DNA from: Methanomassiliicoccales archaeon
Lineage (GTDB): Archaea; Thermoplasmatota; Thermoplasmata; Methanomassiliicoccales; UBA472
DNA: 64,000 nucleotides
Assembly: GCA_038740345.1 (NCBI GenBank)
Contig: JAVYMA010000001.1
Location: forward strand, 1 to 64,000
Direction: 5' to 3'
Notes under the pieces: model-generated
What the model was told of the DNA's origin: nothing
Database searches by the model: none
Seen by the model: the letters and a program-made list of their open reading frames with translations, nothing else
Program-made: the position numbers and the translations under genes
Shown: in pieces, positions 60,880-64,000 of the stretch
Layout of the letters: every line of letters starts with the position of its first letter
How positions within the stretch are numbered: position 1 is the stretch's first letter

Positions 60880-61466
60880 TCCTCCTTGCCCTTGAGGCAT
60901 TTCTCAGCCAGCCGGTACTCTCCGTCCCAGAACAGGAGGGCCTTGGTGCGGTCGTAATCCTTTACCATGTCAGTGTGGACTATCTGCCCTAAGAACCAGG
61001 TATGGTCCCCTATATCCATCTCCCCCTGATGCACCGAATACATGGTCTTCTTCTTCCCTGAAGAGAGCTTCTTCACCTCAATGTTCAGAGGGCATTCCTT
61101 GACTATGGGCGAGGCCACCCTCCTTCCTTTCTGCGGCGTGAGACCTGCCTCCTTGAACTTGTTCTTCCTGGCACCCGCTTCCCTGCCGCATATTTCCACT
61201 GCTTGGAGAAGCTCAGCCGTGGGCACGTTTATGGTGAAGTCCTCAGAATCCGCGATTAGGCGGTACATGTTCCTGGAGGTTTTGATTCCTATCCCCACCA
61301 CTATAGGGAACAGCGAGAAGACATTGAACATCCCGATAGTGGTCACATTCCAATCCTCCTCTTTCGAACCCGAACACACCAACATCACTGGTGCTGGGGG
61401 CAGCGCGGCGATAGCTTCCGACTGCTCCAAATCTATCCTCTCTGGCTCAGCGACCATTTTATCCAC
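60876..61466 (-). CDS. Flavin-reductase-like FMN-binding protein (copy 1)
   Basis: A 196-residue split-barrel FMN-binding protein of the flavin reductase-like family: WNVTTIGMFNVFSLFPIVVGIGI, DFTINVPTAELLQAVEICGREAG, and a C-terminal WFLGQIVHTDMVKDYD. Related proteins act as flavoredoxins or flavin reductases. It is transcribed just before the aminotransferase (4-nt overlap). A paralogue lies upstream at 61550. Confidence 0.82.
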   Translation of the reverse strand: MDKMVAEPERIDLEQSEAIAALPPAPVMLVCSGSKEEDWNVTTIGMFNVFSLFPIVVGIGIKTSRNMYRLIADSEDFTINVPTAELLQAVEICGREAGARKNKFKEAGLTPQKGRRVASPIVKECPLNIEVKKLSSGKKKTMYSVHQGEMDIGDHTWFLGQIVHTDMVKDYDRTKALLFWDGEYRLAEKCLKGKEE

Positions 61467-61549
61467 CTGCAGAACTATGTGCTGAACCTATTAAATAAAG
61501 CTTCTAGGGAATCGGCCCCAGAGGAAGATTCTCATCTTATCCTACGACT

Positions 61550-62086
61550 TCATCGCTTCCTGATGCAATTGCCTATGAGCCGGAACTCCCCTCCCCAATA
61601 CATCAGGGCCCGCTCTCGGATGTCGCCATCCATGACCTGGGCGTGTACTACATCCCCCAGGAACCAGTAGTGGTCCCCAGCATCGAACACCTGACGCTTC
61701 CTGCACTCCAGGTTAACCAGGCATTCTTCCACGATGGGAGCCGATACTTTCTTCCCTGGAATGATAGTGAAGCCGCACTCCTCGAACTTGTTCACCTCAC
61801 GGCCGCACTTCTGTCCGCAGAAAAGAGCCTCTTCCACCAGCTCCTTACCAGGAATGTTGACGGTGAAGTCATCATATTTGTTCAGGAGGTCATAGGTATA
61901 GCGGCAAGGAGATATTCCAATGCCTATCACAGGCGGATCGAAGGAGAATATGTGCACCAGTACAACGGTCATGACATTGCACTCCACGCATTCCCTGGCG
62001 TTGCCCACTCCGACTAATGCTACTGGGAACGCAGGGAAGCCCCTGCAGGCCATTATGGGGTTCACTTCCGTCTTATGGTGCGTCAT
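61550..62086 (-). CDS. Flavin-reductase-like FMN-binding protein (copy 2)
   Basis: A 178-residue paralogue of the next gene downstream: VECNVMTVVLVHIFSFDPPVIGIGI, DFTVNIPGKELVEEALFCGQKCGREVNKF and WFLGDVVHAQVMDGD keep the same spacing. It has extra cysteines (GNARECVECN, FCGQKCGREV, VEECLVNLECRK) that copy 1 mostly lacks. Function is probably a flavoredoxin-like electron carrier. The 83-nt gap to copy 1 carries a TATA-like element (ATTTAATAGG on the minus strand near 61486-61495), so copy 1 may have its own promoter. Confidence 0.8.
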   Translation of the reverse strand: MTHHKTEVNPIMACRGFPAFPVALVGVGNARECVECNVMTVVLVHIFSFDPPVIGIGISPCRYTYDLLNKYDDFTVNIPGKELVEEALFCGQKCGREVNKFEECGFTIIPGKKVSAPIVEECLVNLECRKRQVFDAGDHYWFLGDVVHAQVMDGDIRERALMYWGGEFRLIGNCIRKR

Positions 62087-62320
62087 AGAATTGAAAGAGG
62101 ATGCGGTATGAATAATAAAACTAATGGCATTGAATCTTCGAAAAGCGATGAATCTTCAATTGTTACCCTCCCCCTCGCAGAAAGATCGCAGCCAAGGCAA
62201 TATCGTGCGATGTAACAGGATGAGATGTTTTTGCCTTCTGCCCCGCAAACCTTTTTCAAGGGGGAAAGGGCCCTGCCTCATAACAATGATTTTTTATCCG
62301 CTACCTATTATGGCCAATAT

Positions 62321-63112
62321 ATGAGGCCGAAAGCACGGATAGGCATTATCGCCGGCACGGGTGTGGATGACCCAGATATGTTCAAACTCAAGGAATCGAT
62401 CAAGATGGGCACGCCCTATGGTCCGCCCTCGGATGAGATAAGAATCGGCGAAATAGAGGGGGTGGATGTGGCCTTCTTGCCCCGCCACGGCCGTGGTCAT
62501 GTGCTGCCGCCACATAAGGTGAACAGTCGTGCCAACCTGTGGGCCATGAAGGAGCTGGGCGTGGAGAGGATAATCTCCCCCTGTGCCGTCGGCTCGCTGC
62601 AGCAAGAATACAAGCCAGGGCAGATAGCTATACTTGACCAGTTTATCGATTTCACCAAGAATCGGGCCTATACCTACTATGATGGTGCGCGGACCATCCA
62701 CGTCTCCACCGCCGATCCCTTTTGCTCCGAGCTGCGAGAGATATTCATAGGTGAGGCCAAGCGCAAGAGGATACCTCATCATAAGAAGGGCACATACGTG
62801 TGCATCGAAGGGCCTCGGTTCTCGACCCGAGCTGAGTCGCGCATGTTCAGGGCCTTTGCCGACGTGATAGGCATGACCCTATGCCCAGAGGCGCAGCTCG
62901 CCCGAGAGCTGGAGATGTGCTACCTCTCCTTGGCCATGATAACCGATTATGACGTTTGGGCAGAAAGGCCAGTGGATGTGGACACCATCCTCAAGACCAT
63001 GTCCGAGAACATGCATCGGATAAAGGTCCTGCTCTGTTCTGCCTTACCTAAGATACCGGTGGAGAGGGAGAGGTGCGAGTGCCCTAACGCCTTGGAAGCT
63101 GCAGGTGCCTAG
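62321..63112 (+). CDS. 5'-methylthioadenosine/purine nucleoside phosphorylase family protein
   Basis: A 263-residue MTAP/PNP family II enzyme: IGIIAGTGVDDPDMFKL, FLPRHGRGHVLPPHKVNSRA for phosphate and nucleoside contacts, ISPCAVGSLQQEYKPG, YVCIEGPRFSTRAESRM and AMITDYDVW with the base-site Asp. It probably splits methylthioadenosine or methylthioinosine, products of SAM-dependent reactions. The frame opens at 62225, but TATA-like TTTTTATCC at 62291-62299, about 22-30 nt before ATG 62321, makes the downstream start with a leaderless transcript more likely. Stop is TAG. Confidence 0.88.
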   Translation: MRPKARIGIIAGTGVDDPDMFKLKESIKMGTPYGPPSDEIRIGEIEGVDVAFLPRHGRGHVLPPHKVNSRANLWAMKELGVERIISPCAVGSLQQEYKPGQIAILDQFIDFTKNRAYTYYDGARTIHVSTADPFCSELREIFIGEAKRKRIPHHKKGTYVCIEGPRFSTRAESRMFRAFADVIGMTLCPEAQLARELEMCYLSLAMITDYDVWAERPVDVDTILKTMSENMHRIKVLLCSALPKIPVERERCECPNALEAAGA

Positions 63113-63127
63113 AGCGAAGCAGACGAA

Positions 63128-63141
63128 TATTTAATATATAA
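63128..63141 (+). promoter_or_regulatory. TATA-like element before the receiver-GAF gene
   Basis: An ATATTTAATATATAA segment lies about 70-80 nt upstream of ATG 63210, with GAGGGGAAG as ribosome site just before the start. Sequence and composition fit an archaeal promoter. Confidence 0.4.
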
Positions 63142-63209
63142 TCGCCCTATAATTTTGAAGAACGTTTCGTTCTTTCCCTCATGGAGGGGGCGCAAGGGAG
63201 AGGGGAAGT

Positions 63210-64000
63210 ATGGCCACGATCCAAGCAGCCTACATAGACGACGAAAGACCCATGCTTGAGCTGGCCAAAGAGTTCTTAGAGATGGATGGGAGCCTCAAGG
63301 TGGATGTTTTCGATGTGGTCTATGATGCGTTCTCGGCCCTCTCCAACAAGAGCTACGATGTTATTGTATGCGACTATCAAATGCCTGAGATGAATGGCAT
63401 TCAGGTGCTTAAAGTCCTGAGGGAAAATGGCGAAAGGGTGCCGTTCATACTCTTCACTGGGAAGGGACGTGAGGAGGTGGCCATAGAGGCTCTTAATTTG
63501 GGGGCGAATCGCTACATTCAGAAAGGAGGGGATGTGCGCTCTCTCTTCATGGAGCTGAGGCACGCCGTGGAGCAGCTCACTAAGCAGATGAGGGCAGAGT
63601 CGGAACTGGAGAGGAGCAATCGAGAGCTAGAGACGCTATTCAAGGCTACGGGCAAGCTCATGGGCGTTACTGATCTGGAGTCGATAGGCGACATAATGTA
63701 CGAGGCGGTTCACAGGGTGCTTGAAGCGGACATGATCATCCTGTCCTCCTATGATCCCTCGACCAAGACGTTCATGACCGAGGCCGCTATCTTGGATGGG
63801 CACAGATTGGATCGCTCACATTTCAGTCCATCCACCATCCTTGAGAATAGGGAGTGCATGCAGAGCCAAGTGATCCATTCCAGTCAGCCAATCATCATCC
63901 CTGATCTGGATATCATGCGTAGAAGGGGCGGTGGCCTCTTGGATGAGGGGGTGCTGAAGCTTATTGAGGAGACAGGTGGGCACGCCAACAGACTACGATC
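63210..64000 (+). CDS. Response-regulator receiver / GAF-domain signalling protein, 3'-truncated by the window
   Basis: The frame from ATG 63210 is open to the window end (about 263 residues). Residues 1-125 are a receiver domain: AAYIDDERPML (acidic pocket), the phospho-acceptor Asp in YDVIVCDYQMPEMNGIQ and the Lys in NRYIQKGGD. A short coiled-coil linker (AESELERSNRELETLFKATG) follows, then a GAF domain from about 150 (MYEAVHRVLEADMIILSSYD). Archaeal proteins of this layout often end in a histidine-kinase domain beyond this point. No partner kinase is visible. Confidence 0.85.
   Translation, partial: MATIQAAYIDDERPMLELAKEFLEMDGSLKVDVFDVVYDAFSALSNKSYDVIVCDYQMPEMNGIQVLKVLRENGERVPFILFTGKGREEVAIEALNLGANRYIQKGGDVRSLFMELRHAVEQLTKQMRAESELERSNRELETLFKATGKLMGVTDLESIGDIMYEAVHRVLEADMIILSSYDPSTKTFMTEAAILDGHRLDRSHFSPSTILENRECMQSQVIHSSQPIIIPDLDIMRRRGGGLLDEGVLKLIEETGGHANRLR

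Noticed and set aside
1-64000. CRISPR arrays, rRNA and tRNA genes
   Set aside because: I found no regularly spaced repeats of CRISPR length, no rRNA-like conserved segments and no cloverleaf in the gene-free stretches. A covariance-model scan would be needed to exclude small RNAs.

Overview
The window reads as about 64 kb of one archaeal chromosome. The genes are dense, GC-rich and strongly operonic, with many ATGA, GTGA or TGATG stop/start overlaps. Archaeal hallmarks are the ADTH synthase/type II dehydroquinate synthase entry to the shikimate pathway, a GHMP-type shikimate kinase, TATA-like boxes about 25-35 nt upstream of starts, and archaeal family members throughout. A complete coenzyme F430 set (cfbA, B, C, D, E) shows that this organism makes the methyl-coenzyme M reductase cofactor, so it is a methanogen or a related Mcr-bearing archaeon. 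GC content and gene style suggest a Thermoplasmatota methanogen, possibly Methanomassiliicoccales. The lineage is inference; the F430 capacity is directly supported.

Layout. 1-1660 is an AT-rich tract with a truncated membrane-protein gene and a gene remnant. 1661-5669 is an arsenic/thiol-metal resistance island: permease, a frameshifted thioredoxin-like gene, a DGC-domain protein, arsR and arsC, and a divergent ACR3 arsenite pump behind a palindrome. 5874-9996 holds a miniature corrinoid Fe-S protein-like gene, an NSS-type Na+ symporter, an ArsB/NhaD-type transporter and a CBS-domain protein. 10358-15789 has two tandem SAM methyltransferases facing a BtuCDF/FecBCD-type ABC importer whose binding protein carries dockerin-like repeats.

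15888-34831 is the tetrapyrrole factory. On the minus strand cbiT-L-F-G-H-C-D-E-A is followed by cfbA-E-D-C-B. Divergent from them on the plus strand is sirC-hemA-hemB-hemL-hemC/cobA-hemD. Together they lead from glutamyl-tRNA through uroporphyrinogen III and sirohydrochlorin to both F430 and most of the corrin ring. Only one sirohydrochlorin chelatase is visible, and no cbiJ-type reductase is present.

34832-38316 is a lower-GC accessory island. It has an archaeal ATPase bracketed by inverted repeats and a decayed tyrosine recombinase. 38323-49890 carries the whole shikimate pathway to chorismate plus chorismate mutase/prephenate dehydrogenase, then aspartate semialdehyde dehydrogenase and the sulfide-dependent homocysteine module (COG1900, NIL-ferredoxin, COG2122). 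50146-58627 has a DNA glycosylase, a winged-helix regulator, an almost complete histidine operon (no hisD), a PHP phosphoesterase and aspartate kinase. 58971-64000 has prephenate dehydratase, an aminotransferase, two flavin-reductase-like proteins, an MTA/purine-nucleoside phosphorylase and the start of a receiver-GAF sensor protein.

The most unexpected signals are non-coding or architectural. An exact 19-bp palindrome is shared by the cbiT and pheA promoters. Inverted 33-bp repeats flank, and form the 5' end of, the ATPase gene. cfbC appears to start at CTG. Other oddities are the dockerin-bearing binding protein with its methyltransferase pair, and the CdhE-like mini-protein that lacks its TIM barrel.
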